In this document: positions 34,660 to 53,099 of the stretch, piece after piece | Position numbering within the stretch: the stretch's first letter is position 1 | Layout of the letters: every line of letters starts with the position of its first letter | From: Atherinomorus stipes | Taxonomy: Eukaryota > Chordata > Actinopteri > Atheriniformes > Atherinidae | Direction of reading: 5' to 3' | NCBI GenBank assembly: GCA_023101725.1 | Contig: JALJCO010013654.1 | Location: 1,674,001-1,738,000 of the forward strand | Length of the DNA stretch: 64,000 nt | Notes under the pieces: model-generated | What the model saw: only the letters and a program-made list of their open reading frames with translations | Databases searched by the model: none | Told to the model about the DNA's origin: nothing | Translations under genes and position numbers: made by a program

Positions 34660-37600
34660 TGGAAATAAAGACGAACTGTGCAAAGTCCTTTGGAATAAAA
34701 CAACTAGATGTACACAACGTCATTTTTACTCTATTCTAATGACATCTTCCTCTGTCCTGTTGTAATCATCCTCCAATGATGCCTATAATCAAACAATATC
34801 ATATTTATGATTTTATTGTTATTAAATATGTATTATCTTGATGTGACTGGAATTGAAAGGTGAAATGTGGGCTCTTTTCCTCGTGCAGGTTGTAGGGGAT
34901 CAAGTCATCCAGGTAGCTGCTGTGCAATGCAAAACCTTAACAGTGTTGTTGATGCCCTTTTTCCAATACTCAAGGGGAGAGAAAAAAGTAAATATTTGTG
35001 GAAATAACATGGTTACAGTGCTCTCTGTCTTGTACACTGTTAGGGAGCTCACAGGAAAGAATGAATATAGTTTTTTTTAAGAGAAAGAAAAAAGGGGGAG
35101 ACACTTTATGAGCATGTGTTAGCCCATGGTTTGACAGTGTACTGTATGAATTGCTGCTTATTGTTCTGGACCTGCTTGAGATTCCAGCCCCGTATCATAG
35201 AGCCTCTTTTGTTTAACAAAAAGCGCCACATGCCCTCTCCTACAAACTTTGCTCTGTAGCACGTAATGGTAACTTAATAACACACATAGCAGTTCTCCTT
35301 CACAGCTATAACCTTCATTCAAAGTGAGTCACTGTGTAGGAATAGTCCAACATGTGGTTGTAATTTGAGGGGGAAAAGTATGAAGTGCCAGCATTTTGTG
35401 GTATCTCTGTGTGCTTCTTAATATAATCTTGTCACATCAGCCATATGGCAGCGGCAGCATCTTGTTCATTAGTTTGCTCGTGTTGCATATGTTTCAAAAG
35501 GTCAGAGCCGGTTTGTAAAGGTGTTGTAAATTGTGTCTGATGGTTAATGTGTGAGAGAGACAAGTCAGAAGAAAGGAAGTATTCATATGCCTTCACTTGT
35601 GGGTTTTCCATTCAAGCTGACCGCAGGCCTGAATGCAGCTGGAACAGATGACGAGGACTACAGTGGGGCTGTTTTTTCAAGCCACAGAAAGTGTGCTCTC
35701 ACCTTTAGTATGCATTCATCTGTCCTTGAGCCATCTTTTGTGTCTCACTCAACAGCTGCGCTGAGGTGTGATGATATACAGAAAGACAAGTCGAGCTCCG
35801 TGCATGTGCTTATCTCGGTTTGTGTACATTTTTCAGACAAAAGTGGCTCTGAAAGGTCCTGACAGGAACATCTAGAGATTACAGGCTCATCCCTCGAAAC
35901 CTGTTCTCAGGTATTTTGTTCTTGCTCCTTTCACACTGAATGATCGCACAGAAAGAGGAACGCCGGATCAATCATGGTGTTTGGTTAGTGAGGTGTGTTC
36001 AGATGTATGTTTGTGCGTGTGTGAGAGAGAGAGAGAGAACTGAGAGCGACAGTTCTGGATAGTTTGTTTCACCCCAGGCTGTTTTCACTGATTTAGATCT
36101 TCAGACTGATAAGAGTTTAGAAGTTTCTGTCCATGATGGCATGTCAGCATTTGCACAGAAATGCTGAGGGTGTCATTTAGACGCTCAGTGAGCAAACAGT
36201 GTGCATATTTGAATACTGGGTTCAGCCTTGAGAGGTCTGCAGTCTGTTACTGCCAGCTTGAGCTGGGTTACTGTTACACTGCGGCTTTGTTTATGCTACA
36301 TGTAGGGCAGGTTCGTCCTTGTGTGGGAAAGCTTTACAGAGTCCAATCATCATGTGTCACTTTCTGTTTGATGCCCACTGTAGTTGCTATAACAACAAGC
36401 AAAGCAGCAAGATTTGTTTTGATATCCTACCAGTCAACCAGGTGAGGTGGGGGAAGTTGGCCACACCTCTTACGCTGTGCCCGTGTCTCACTCAGAAATG
36501 ACCCATGGGTGAGGATGGTGAAGAGGAAATCCTTATGTTGTATTTAGTGTCACTGTACTTGACTCAGTCTCTGAGCTCATATTCACCTCAAGGTTAAAAA
36601 TATACAGTTCATTGTGCTCCTCTGAAGTGGTTTAATCATCAATTACAGTGATAAGTGATGATAAACTAGATGAAAAATAGCAACCATTTTTGTCATTATT
36701 AAAAGGGCAAACAGATGTGTTTTTTATCTGTTGTGTTGCCTCACATAAGTGGGAGCTTGTCTGAGGTTTACATATAATGGCAGGTCAGTATCTTCTCAGT
36801 TATGAGCTTTAAACAAGGTTTTGAAGCAGTCTTGGTTCAGTTTACTTGTCAGGCTACATCAGATTGACTTTAAAATCTGGGGAAGAGAAAGTAAAAACAG
36901 ATGAAAGTATTTTGGCTTTTTATATTTTGGAGACTGGGAGGGAAAGTGGAAAAACAGTCCACTGCAAAGGGCTTATTTTCTGTGGCACAAAATGAGTGAG
37001 GAAACAGGACGTCAGCCATTTTGTCCACAGATGAATCACCATGCGGAGTCTGTTGCAAGTTTAGCCTCGGCCACGCCAGACCAGGCTATCCGATGACTCA
37101 CCAGGCTGCTGTGTAAACCGGGTTTTCCTCCCACTGGTTGTAGGCTTGTACTATCTCCATCATCTATCTCTGACGTGCATCTTAAAGTTTACACACAACA
37201 CACCTGTCGCAGGTATAACCGTGCTAAAGCCTTCTCACCCTCCCAGCCAGGTCCCAGGTGTACACACACATTAGCCATCGACCATGAAATGTGTGCCTGT
37301 GAGCTGTAGTTCCTAACACTATCCATTACCATGGTGATTCATCCACACAGGCTCACTTCCTGTTGCAGCCACATGCTGCTTCATGCAGAGAGACCCATGT
37401 ATGCTTCCTGAGATTTACCAGTTTCCTCAAGTATGTAACCAATTCAACATGCAGCAACAGAATACTAAAAATCAATGAAAGCATCATGGGTGACTCAGCT
37501 GATGACTGGAATGGAGCTTTAACTGTTTGTCACAGGTGTGTTTCCTTCATCTGATGCCAATCTTGCAGTTGGCAGTAAAATCTGCTTTATCTTATGTGTT

Positions 37601-38520
37601 GCATTTAAGGAATCTGCATAGTAAGAACATAAGACAGTCATTTAGAGAAAAAGGAATCCTACTATTTGCTCTCTTTCTTGGTGGAAGTCAGTCACAGCTT
37701 TAAATAAGTTAAAAGTTGTGGCTTAACTGACAGCATATTTACTGTTCTTCAGTATCAGTTCACTTGCTGTGACTGACAGATTTTTCATGAAAAGATCTAA
37801 GCAGCAACATAAAGCACGATACACCAGTATGACGAGTTTACTGAGCAGATGTATGAAAGGACCTGCCTATACAACTCCTTGTGCCGTTCCCACCTCTACT
37901 TTACTCCTCCAGTAATCTCTCCTTAAGTCCGTCTTCCCCTCATTGTGTTTTCTTTATCCTGCTTTCTACAGTCTTTCTCAAAGCTCAAGCCTAAATCAAT
38001 CAAAGGTGTTATTCCATGAAGATAATTAATTGTTCATTACAGCTCTGATGTAGAAAGTAGAGTCGTTGTTTAAGGCAAACAGGTACAACTTCCTGTATCG
38101 GTCATTACTGCAGAGAAGCTGAAGATGCCTCTGACTGAAGATGCTTGTGTAATGAGCACGTTATGTAGAGGCTGGTTAGTTTAGCAGCATGAGAAACATT
38201 CTTTGCACAATTCACTGCAGGGGCTGCAGAGCATTCAGCACACAGTTTTCTTTTCCATTAGTTTTTAACAATTTGTTCAGCTTACTGGCATTAATGCCTG
38301 AACATGAACACCGTGTACTTGTAAAAGATATTAACATCTTGCTGAAAACACTTCAAGAACTAAATTTCCTCCTTCAGAAGCAGAGTACACTTTCATGTGA
38401 ACAGTTTCAGATGGTTCAGATCTGTTTCATCTGTGGCATTATTTGGGAGAACCCAGATTTCCTCACTGCTGCAAATACTCTAGAGTGGGGTTTGGATGGA
38501 GCACACAGAAGGCAGGATGA
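34660..38520. other. fam83h intron 1, first half; no gene seen
   Basis: Sequence between the putative 5'UTR exon and the composite MITE. Only spurious frames. The remainder of the intron (39,440-41,537) is similar, apart from the dispersed repeat at 40425-40552. Confidence 0.55.
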
Positions 38521-38530
38521 TGCCAGAAGT

Positions 38531-39440
38531 AGGGGTGTAAGAAAATATTGATACGCAGAAATATTGCAATTCTTAATGTTGCGATATCGTATCAATATTA
38601 AAAAGTAGGGATACACAATATTGGAATTTTGGCTGATATTTGATATGCCGATATTTTAAAACTCATGTGGCCGATAACCGATATCGATACCAATATTAAA
38701 GCTGAAAAAACAAGCTGTCATTGGAAATAGCAGTTTTGTTTTCCGTTTCTGACACTTTGAAAAATAGGGGTGGGAAAGATTTCGATACTCTGAAATATTG
38801 CTATATTTTCATATGCCAATATCCAATTGATATTTAAAAACACGGTATCAATCTATTTTACTTACAAAATCTCGTGAGATTTCATCGTTCTGTTACAAAA
38901 TCTCACGATATTTTGTGACTTCTCACCAGATTTCGTAACAGAATGATGAAATATCGCGAGATCTCGTTAGTAAAATAGATTGATACCGCATATTTAAATG
39001 TCAAAATGATATCAGCATATGAAAATATTGCAAAATTTTTGTGAATTCTCGCGAGATTTCGTAACCAAACGATGAAATATTGCAAGATTTCGTTAGTAAA
39101 ATAGATCAATACCACATTTTTAAATGTCAATATGATATCAGCATATGAAAATATTGCGATATTTCAGTATATCTATATTTTTTCCCACCCCTAGTCATTA
39201 GAAGTTTTAAAGTCTGTAAAAAATAAGTTTTTGAAGAAGAAGAAGAGGAAGAAGGGGTTTTTTTAGACTTTAGAAACAGTGGGCTAATCGGTTAAATATT
39301 GGTGGGGTCCGATATTCATGTCCAATATGGCTGATATAGGCCGATACTGATAGGGGGCCGATTATATCGTGCATCCTTAATAAAAAGCGCTGTATTGATG
39401 TGACGAAATCTTGTGAGAATTTGTTGTTCCATTAGCACCA
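38531..39440. mobile_element. composite MITE, copy 2, inserted into another MITE (three-level nest)
   Basis: 38606-39379 is an inverted copy of the composite at 19335-19929: outer ends TAGGGATACACAATATT and, read on minus, TAAGGATGCACGATATAATC. The inner element (38765-39193) sits at the same place as in copy 1, between flanks ending TTCTAATGAC and starting TTTTTCAAAG. The octamers TTAAAAAG (38598-38605) and ATAAAAAG (39380-39387) match at seven of eight positions, a likely hAT target duplication. The host site is itself an inner-type element: TAGGGGTGTAAGAAAATATT begins at 38531 and its continuation (GTGACGAAATCTTGTGAG) resumes after 39388. The inner element carries an internal tandem duplication of about 126 bp (units starting 38929 and 39055). 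Confidence 0.75.
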
Positions 39441-40424
39441 GCATGCAGCAAAGTCACTGTTATTCTAAAAGAACTTAGTATCCCAGCATCCCTTTTAGTC
39501 ATGCAACTACAGTGCAGCTGCTGCTACAGACTGACTTTTTTTAAGCTGCTTATAATGTGTCTTGGTTCAAGTTGTTGGTTAAGTTGCCAAGTTGTCAAAA
39601 ACATTATAATTAGCCGCATGTTGGTGAATGCCTGCTCGTATCAGATATGTAGCAGCAGTGCTGATGTTGAATGCGCCTTTGAAAGGGACTAAAAGCGATT
39701 TTTCACCACTAGGTGTGCTGTTGCACACTGAGTGTAGTAGAGACCAAAACAAAGAGTGTCATGATTGCCATTTTTTTTTCAGTTTCATCCTCCAAAAAAA
39801 AAAAACAAGCATTTTTATTTCTCTGTTCCTCAAGGCAACTCGCATACTTTATTATTGTGCAACTGGTTGGAGATTTGAGCTACTTGAATAATCGAAGTGG
39901 AGACAAACAACCATAATAATATACTGTATACAGACACGAGGCATCTGAAAACACAGACACTGCCTAATATACATTGCCTCCAGGCCACAGACTCAAAATA
40001 AATGTGAAATTATCAGGTCAACTGTTCAATACACATACACATATATGCCATACAAATATGATGCCATGCATTATTGTTTATTGCAATATATACGTAGTAG
40101 TATACTCCGGTAGCCGATGGCTGCTGACGGGTAGTACACCTGGCTATATTTTACTAAACTCACGGCAAATTCTATTTGGCCTGCTCTCAGTTCAGGGAGG
40201 AGGCAGAGATTCACATGCATGAACTTGCATGCGAGGGCAGACTGTCCTTGAAAAAAAGAGGCTCGATATCAACTCAGAGATGGTGTGTGACGTCATGCTA
40301 TGTTCTAGATGGAATTCCACATCTAGAGCTTCACATTCAAATTTTTAATTCCTTCAGCCTGGAAATGAGTAATTTTCACTTCCTGCTCCTGCAGAGGTGT
40401 CAAAAATAGGCTTGAAGTAGAAGG

Positions 40425-40552
40425 TAGAAATCCTGTCTGGCAGTCCAACCAGTCACTGAACCAGTTCAGTTTAATTAGTACCTCTGCCAGGTAGATGAGC
40501 TCGTTAGGGGAAAAAACCTGTTCTAAGTGCACTGGTAGATCCAAAAACATGT
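40425..40552. repeat. dispersed repeat, copy 2 (matches 20281-20405)
   Basis: Collinear with the copy upstream in RTP copy A intron 1, same orientation, with many substitutions. Family unknown. Lies in fam83h intron 1. Confidence 0.65.
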
Positions 40553-41592
40553 CAGGATTTCTACTCGAAAACTACTTTTATTTATACTTTCAACACCTCT
40601 GTTTAATTGCTATAACAAAGTGAGGTGTCACTCCATGTGTTATTTAAGTGAATGCATAATAGGGGTAGCCCTACTGGTTAGCTGTAAAAGTACACCATGG
40701 ATTCATACCTTGTCTTGGAGAGCTATTAAGTGGCCATTTGAGGAGCCATTCTTCATTTTATATGCCATTCTTGGAGCATCAATGAAGCTCATTTAGATGA
40801 TGTCTTACTCTGTGATTTGAACATAGTATGGTTATTTTAGATTTTTAGCTGAATATGTTAATTTTTTCTTTTTTTATGACTCATATATCTATTACACCAC
40901 TGTTGCATGGTGAATAAACCCAATGTACAACTCAATCTCTGGATGCAAGCTCCTTCTGGAGAGGACGGGCTGCAGCACATCCCACCAGATACCAGATGCA
41001 ACATTTTACATAGCTGTGAGTGTTTACTATGTTGTAAACACAATATCACAATAAATCATTTGTTTGATATTGCATTATATTGCAATATGAAGAGTTCATT
41101 TGCAAAAACAGTGAACCACCATTTTAAAAAAAGGAGTTAACTGCTTTTCGTCGCTGTCGGGTACAAACCTCCTATCTCCATTGGACCCTCCATATAACCC
41201 TCGCCCATGGGAAAAACTAACTACTCTAAGTATCTTGTATGGAGTAAATGTTCTGCCCTGGCTGTGACTCACCATAAAAGTTGCTTTGTGTAAGTGGATA
41301 TGAAGTCTTCCTGCTTGAGTATTTTAACACTAATCTGAGGGGTGGGGTGGGGGGTGGGGGTGTTTCAACAGCAACAAAACCAAGTTGACTGGAACTCAGA
41401 AATGTTTTTATATTTTGCATCTGGATGATTTTCTACTTCTCCTTTGGATTCTAAAAGGCACATCTGTTTATTGTCTAAAACTGGTTGTACAGACAGTAAC
41501 TCTGTGACCTCATCTTCTTTTTTAACTGTCTGCACAGGCTCAAACTTCCTTCAATCCCTGAGCCTTGACTTTTGACGACACCTGCTTCAACA

Positions 41593-47098
<5,506 letters not shown>

Positions 47099-48690
47099 GC
47101 AAAATGCAAATAATTTGACATGCAAACAACAGTTACAAACTTTCTTGATTATAAAAATGATCAAATATTTTCATCCTAGTTGAGAAATTAAGATCTTTCT
47201 GCTTTCGATCAATAGTATTCTTGCTCTGATAACTTAATGAGTCAGTTTTTTTTCCTTTGAAGTAGAGCATTACTCATGCATCACAAGAATGACACATGGA
47301 GGAGGAAGAGAGGGAAAATGGGTTAGACATACTTCATTTCACTGTTATCCCTGTTGCTCTGTTAACAGATGGGGAATAGCCTGGCATAACCAAAGATGGA
47401 GGAGCGACCTTTTAATGGAAACTGTTAATGCAAGATGATCAAAAACATCCATTGCCAACATGTGCCAACAACACTCAGTCACTCCTCAAAGTAACATGGC
47501 CTTTTCTGGATTTTACACAAGAAGTAATAAAACTTGAAAAGACTTTAAAATGTTGAAAACAAACTTAAGTTTCAGAGTTTGGAATGTGCCTCAATGCCAA
47601 AACCTGGTACTATTTTTTCCTTATATGGTGACTGAGACACAAGTGACGCTGCTTGCACACTGGCTGCATGGGCTAATGTTTCACCAAACAGAAAAAGGTA
47701 GGGTGATTCACCTATAACTGAACTTGTATGAACGTGACTGAGGGACTTGGAGAAGATGAAAACACAGAGAGCACAAGCTGCACCTAAGGGAAAAACAGAT
47801 ACATGCCAGCAAAATAAAATAGAAAACATGTCAGTGTTTGACTGTAAGTGTTGCAGGAGTCGTCCTGGCTGAGACTAGTTTGAAACTGAATGGGAGAAAG
47901 TGTGCTTTAGGTTTCACCATGTGCCAATGACCCATCACGGATCTTATTAAAGCTAAAGCATTAATGTTATCCCCAAAATGAAAAAGGCAGATAAGGAGAA
48001 TGGAGTGACAGGAAGAGCAAATGAAAGGCTGGAACCAAGTGCAAGTACGTGAAATTATTGAAAGCGTGTAAATATGTTTTTAAAGCAGTATAGTTTTGAT
48101 GAAAAGCTGAGGCTGACGTGAACTTTCCCCTCTCAAGAGCCTAACGTAGCTTTCTATCAAGGTGTGTACCATTTCTCAGGGCCAAAGATGTCAAATAATC
48201 AATTGTGGAGGGGTTGTAAAGTTTTTCCTGGTCATAGGAGTTATCAATGTGTGCTAGTTTTTGTTTTATGTAATTAAAATAAAATGGAAATCATCAACAG
48301 TTGCCCTGAGTCACAATAAAAATATTTAGGCTGAACAAGCCCATTTCTGTTTGCTTTCTAAAGGCATTACCTCTAAATGAAAGGAAGGGAAAAAGGTTGG
48401 GCAGTGCTGGAGCCTCGCCACGCCACCTTACATAACTTGCTTAACTCCTGAAACCTACGCCCTGAGCGAGACTTATAACTCTTTTGTTGGCCTGTGATTA
48501 GATTCATATGCTTTACAGCTCCACAGGGCATCAAACTCTTCAGTGTTTGGAGAAAAATGAAAGCGTGGATCTATTCCTGAGGAACATTTTGACGTTTACA
48601 CTGTTTTCTACGCAGGATCTTATTGTACATATTTGTAGTATATAAAGGAGGGCATGTTCATAATTTAATTAATAAATTTGATTTTGATGA
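47099..48690 (+). other. fam83h: probable fam83h 3'UTR with poly(A) signals
   Basis: No coding frame follows the fam83h stop. AATAAA signals occur at 48315-48320 and 48671-48676 (an earlier one is near 47528). A 3'UTR of about 1.2 to 1.6 kb is likely; which site is used is unknown. Confidence 0.5.
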
Positions 48691-49359
48691 CCTTTAATGG
48701 AGAGTTAAGGAGTTTTTATTTTTTATTCATGTGAGTATAGTCTGTTTGCAAAAGCTAACTATCAGCTGGGCCATTGTGTACTTTGTTTTTAAACCTCAAA
48801 TAGTATTGCACTGTTTACATCAAGAAAACTTTATTAAAATTTTTTACAAATGAATTTGAGTATGGCTTTGTGCATTTAAATATAACAGCATGTGTGTTTC
48901 AGTGAACTGTTCTGTTTCAAATAACAGGCAACAATTAATCAAAAACTTTGTAATATCATCATATATGAACACTTAAAATCAATATAGAATACTGGATCAA
49001 TAAAATGAACATTGGAAAGTACAACTGGCATCTCTCTGAAGAACACCAATTACCAGTTCAAGTATGTAAAATATTTCTGGTTTCATGCTCAGATGAGCCT
49101 CAGAAATTCCAGCAATAAGTTAGCCAATAAATACAAACTGATTCCACACAGAAATAAAGAAACATGACAACTTCAAATACTCAGGAACAAAAAGTAAAAC
49201 CCAAAATGATACAGCGCTAAACAGAGTTTGGTAAGCAAACATCTTGGTTTATGTCACTAGTATAAACAGACAGTTTAAATTGAGGCTTCTGCAGCTGTCT
49301 AGCACAAAATCTCCAGCAGATATTTCCAACTAACAAGAGGGATCAATGAGCATGTAGGT

Positions 49360-52300
49360 TTATTCCTCAAGAGTCTGTGTAGTGGTGATATCCAGCTGCT
49401 GTGGGTTCTCCTCATTTTTTATTTCCTCCTCAAGTCTGTGCAGTTGAGCCAACTTCACTTGTTCTTTCAGGAGCACAGAACAAAAGCAGCTTAATGAGTT
49501 GGAAATTTATCTCTACACGTTTAAACAAAATATTGAAGTTCAAATGAAAGTGGAAACTTACCAGCTGCCAGCAACTGAGTTTTTGTACTTTCAGCATTCT
49601 CCAGTTCATCTGGGAGTCTCTCTGGAGCCTAGTAATCATTTCAATGAGAATATTTACAATTTTCTGTTTTATTTTTGGAATTTAAACAAAGACTGATAAG
49701 GACAATAAAACCCAGTAATTTTTGGATAAAAATAAATAGAAAAAAACTTACAAAGACTGAGTGCAGTTTCTTGTGCTGCTCTATCAGTTGCTGAAGTTGG
49801 TTCTCAAATCTCATCCTGTTAAAACAAGAGTTGACTTTTTAACTTGGTATGACATTAATATTTATAATCATTTGTGTTAATGTAACTGATCATCAAGTAC
49901 CGCTGCTTCCTGTGTTTAAGCTTGAGTTTCTGGATTTCACATTTATACTTTTCCACAAGTTCTTCACTCATCTTGTTCTGCTTTAGCTGTCTACAAAACA
50001 CACATGCATTGCTCAGTGCAAGATGTAGGCATACACATGATTATTAGACACATTACATAGCCATGTGTTGCCATGTGTGTTATGTCCATATGAGCCAGTA
50101 AATAAAAACATGTAGTGTAAGATTACATCATGAAGAGGAACATTTCAGAACAACCATATATTTCCTACTTTTCGTGAAATAGGAGAGTTCAAATCAGCTG
50201 AAATCCATAAAATGCACAAAGGTAATTAATAACAACACATCCCTGAGATATGCAACAGTTCATCTTAATCCTCTATTTCCATAATGTAAATCGTTCTAGT
50301 AGTATTTGTCCTTCAGAGAAGTGAGATGTTTGGACAGGGTTTCATCCCACAAAATTATATTACTGTAACCCAAAACATTAGAGGAAAAGTCTCCAGATTC
50401 CACTGAACTGGTTTTTAGCAAAGAACATCTGAAATGATTAGATATTGCCATCTAGTGTTGGAAACCACAAATGCATTTATGGGTTTGACATCAGGAAAAA
50501 CACTTCTAATGAAGCGACCTCTTCATGGGTGAAGACATGCAGTTTTCTTCGTGTGAGGCTTACTTGACAGAGTCCTGCTCAGACTCTTGACACTGGAGCT
50601 GCAGTTTTCTGCACAACTCTGACAAAACACAATGACCATACTTAGCACAGACATACACATTTCCAATCCAAACAATAAATGAGAAACAATAAAAGATGTT
50701 AAACATGTTTCCTGATAAAGGAAAAACTTGAACACTGCAGGGCATCATGCAGTTAAGTAATGCAAGATTATGTGTGTACCTTCTTTTTCTTTATAAATGT
50801 CCTCTTGTTGGCAAGCTTCTGTCTGTACTGCAAAATCAATAATGCCTATTAGGTCAAATGAACTTCAGATTGGGTACACAACTCATTAAATAAATACTTG
50901 TTTAAATCATACTTTATTTTGCTTACTTAAACTAGACTATAACATGCTTTTTGCATTTTTTTTACTCAGCTACAGACACACCACAACTCTAGAAAATGTA
51001 CATAGATAAAATTAAATGACAATAATAATTTAATAACATACACGCTGACAGTTCCTCTTCCAATGCATCATGGGCAGAACTGATCTCCTCAATTTCTTCT
51101 GCCAGTATCCTTTTACCTTGACAGGGTTTGTGACAATATGGCGCACCAAAGATAGACATCATGTGATTACTTTCTTTAAAGCAACCTTTACTGATCTTGC
51201 ACAGCAAAATTATTTGAATATAAACAGTCCAGCCTAACTCCTAAGACCCCCCATTCCCTCTGCCTCCCAATGCAGAGGCAATGGTCTGACAGGCAGGTCC
51301 TTCGGCCAATCCTAGGGGTGCACCCCACTTCAAGGATAAGTTGGAGTTCTAATTGAATATTTATAGATTGGAATAATATTTTATCTTGACTAATGGTGGG
51401 TCTGTCTTGTATTTCAGAGCGCTATTACCTCATCCATAGCATTTTTTTCCCCATTAAAAAAAAGTGGCATAAAAATGCAGTTCGGATTACTGTGAAACAT
51501 TACTATACTTTAGTGATACTCATAAAAGTCAAATCAGAATGGATCTTATTGGGTGTTGCAGTACCCAAAAAGACGGAGATACTAATCATATCTCATTTGT
51601 CTCCATTCATCATCTTCTGAAACTCCACGAGTGGAGTAACAGGTAAGGATGTACCTCACTGACGATAAGAGTTGGAAGAGCGTTTGCAACCTTATGTGCA
51701 TATCACACAGTTGTCTTGGTCACGGTTTCAATCTCTTCACATTTGTGATCATTTTTTTTTTTTCGTTTCTAATACGCTTACACGTCTTGCGTAAACTCCA
51801 ATTCACACAATGTTTAGTTTCAAACTCTTTGGTTGTATTTACGATTATTTACTCTAAAGTGCGACGGAAAGCTATGTCATTAGCATATCGTCGGTGAAAC
51901 ACGCGTTTCCTATTGGTCCACATATCAAAGCGCTTTTATCACTAAAATTAGACCTTCAGTTTCAAACGAGTTCAGGTTTACAAGTATTCTACTTTTCAAA
52001 GTACTTAGAAAGTCGTGATCTTTGCCGTAATTACAGCTTTTGTGGGTGAAAAAACATAAATAAACTTTTTTTTTTTTTTTAAAGTCAGCACGGAAGCGGA
52101 AGTTGCATCTGGTCAAAGACTAACCAGCTGTCAAGATGACTCCGCAACGGCGCGCTTGCGCATGATTAGAGGCCACGAAAACGGAAGCCATTAACTCACT
52201 CCGATTAACTTGTCCGCTTTGATAAATCCAAAATCTTTAAAAAAAATTAATTTAGATTAAATAGAGTAAAAATGAGAGAAACTTTCTACAAACCTTTTCT

Positions 52301-53096
52301 ATTAAATCTGATGGCAATTTAAGACAAAGTGAAATATAAATACCTTGTTGCAGCCTTCTGAGCTTGGCCATTAGCGGTTCCACTTTGACCTCCTGCATTT
52401 CTCCACCTGACATAACAGTCCATTAAAACATCAGCTATAAAAAAAAAAAAAAAAAGTGGTTTATATCATGTTTTCCATCTGTCTTGTACTGGTTTACCTT
52501 CTTTGGATGTTCTGACATTAATAAAGTCCCCCATGCTGGATCCTGATATTTCAATAAAAGGAAATGCAAGTTAGTTACGACAAGGGAGGCCTGTTTGACC
52601 GTTTTCATTTCTTTCTTTTAATTAATTGATATAATTCTCAATAACTCACTCACTAACTAACTCAGTGACTAACTAAATTAATTAATTAATTTTGACATTA
52701 TTATCCTGCCAACTATGGCAGGATAGTTGAATCAAGACCATATGTTGCTAATATTGACCAAATTATGTAAATATGGGTGGATTTAAGTAATCTTTTGAAC
52801 TTTCTGTACATTTAAGCTGTCGTTGACATCCTTTAAAAAGATAGTCAAAACACAAGATGTATGCTTGCTTACTTTTTTTTTTAAAAATGGAGACCTTATG
52901 TAAACGACTTGTAACAGAACGGTTATAAGTTAGCTTCTTTTAGCTAACGTTAATACGTCAAGTCTGCCTAATTTAAGACGCTACGATAAGTCAGAAAACT
53001 ATTGAGCATTCAAGTTAACTTACAATACCACTACTTTCAATTCCAATTGGTTTTTATTTGCTTTCTTTACACCGTCTCACCTCCCAGTTCGTTCAT
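49360..53096 (-). CDS. syce1: syce1, synaptonemal complex central element protein 1, 208 aa, 10 exons
   Basis: Exons are 53096-53081, 52542-52498, 52406-52344, 51116-51042, 50827-50780, 50618-50564, 49990-49901, 49815-49752, 49628-49562 and 49463-49360. All phases agree, giving 627 nt including stop. The protein is a nearly continuous coiled coil with matches to mammalian SYCE1: EPLMAKLRRLQQ, LQLQCQESE, FENQLQQLIEQHKKL, then APERLPDELENAESTKTQLL (human has MPERLAKEI, then DSSKEQLL). SYCE1 is part of the central element that holds homologous chromosomes together in meiotic prophase, with SYCP1, SYCE2/TEX12, SYCE3 and SIX6OS1. At 208 aa it lacks most of the C-terminal tail of mammalian SYCE1 (about 350 aa). 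The exon 4 donor is taken as GTATGT after 51042, because the neighbouring GTGTAT alternative brings a stop codon. The 5' exons are tiny and less certain than exons 4-10. Confidence 0.88.
52080..52200. promoter_or_regulatory. promoter-like cluster (ETS, NRF1) inside syce1 intron 3
   Basis: CpG-containing block with ETS-type sites (CGGAAGCGGAAGT, and AACGGAAGCCATT), an NRF1-like GCTTGCGCATG and, about 180 bp to the left, an inverted CCAAT box (ATTGG near 51913). Such clusters mark broad housekeeping-type promoters. No exon could be tied to it. It could be an alternative syce1 promoter that skips exons 1-3, or the start of a plus-strand non-coding transcript. Confidence 0.4.
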
Positions 53097-53099
53097 GTT

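Noticed and set aside
34334..34765. 143-codon plus-strand open frame over the GC-rich block
   Set aside because: It runs through a strong splice donor, several overlapping frames on both strands are also open (a composition effect), and nothing resembles a known protein.
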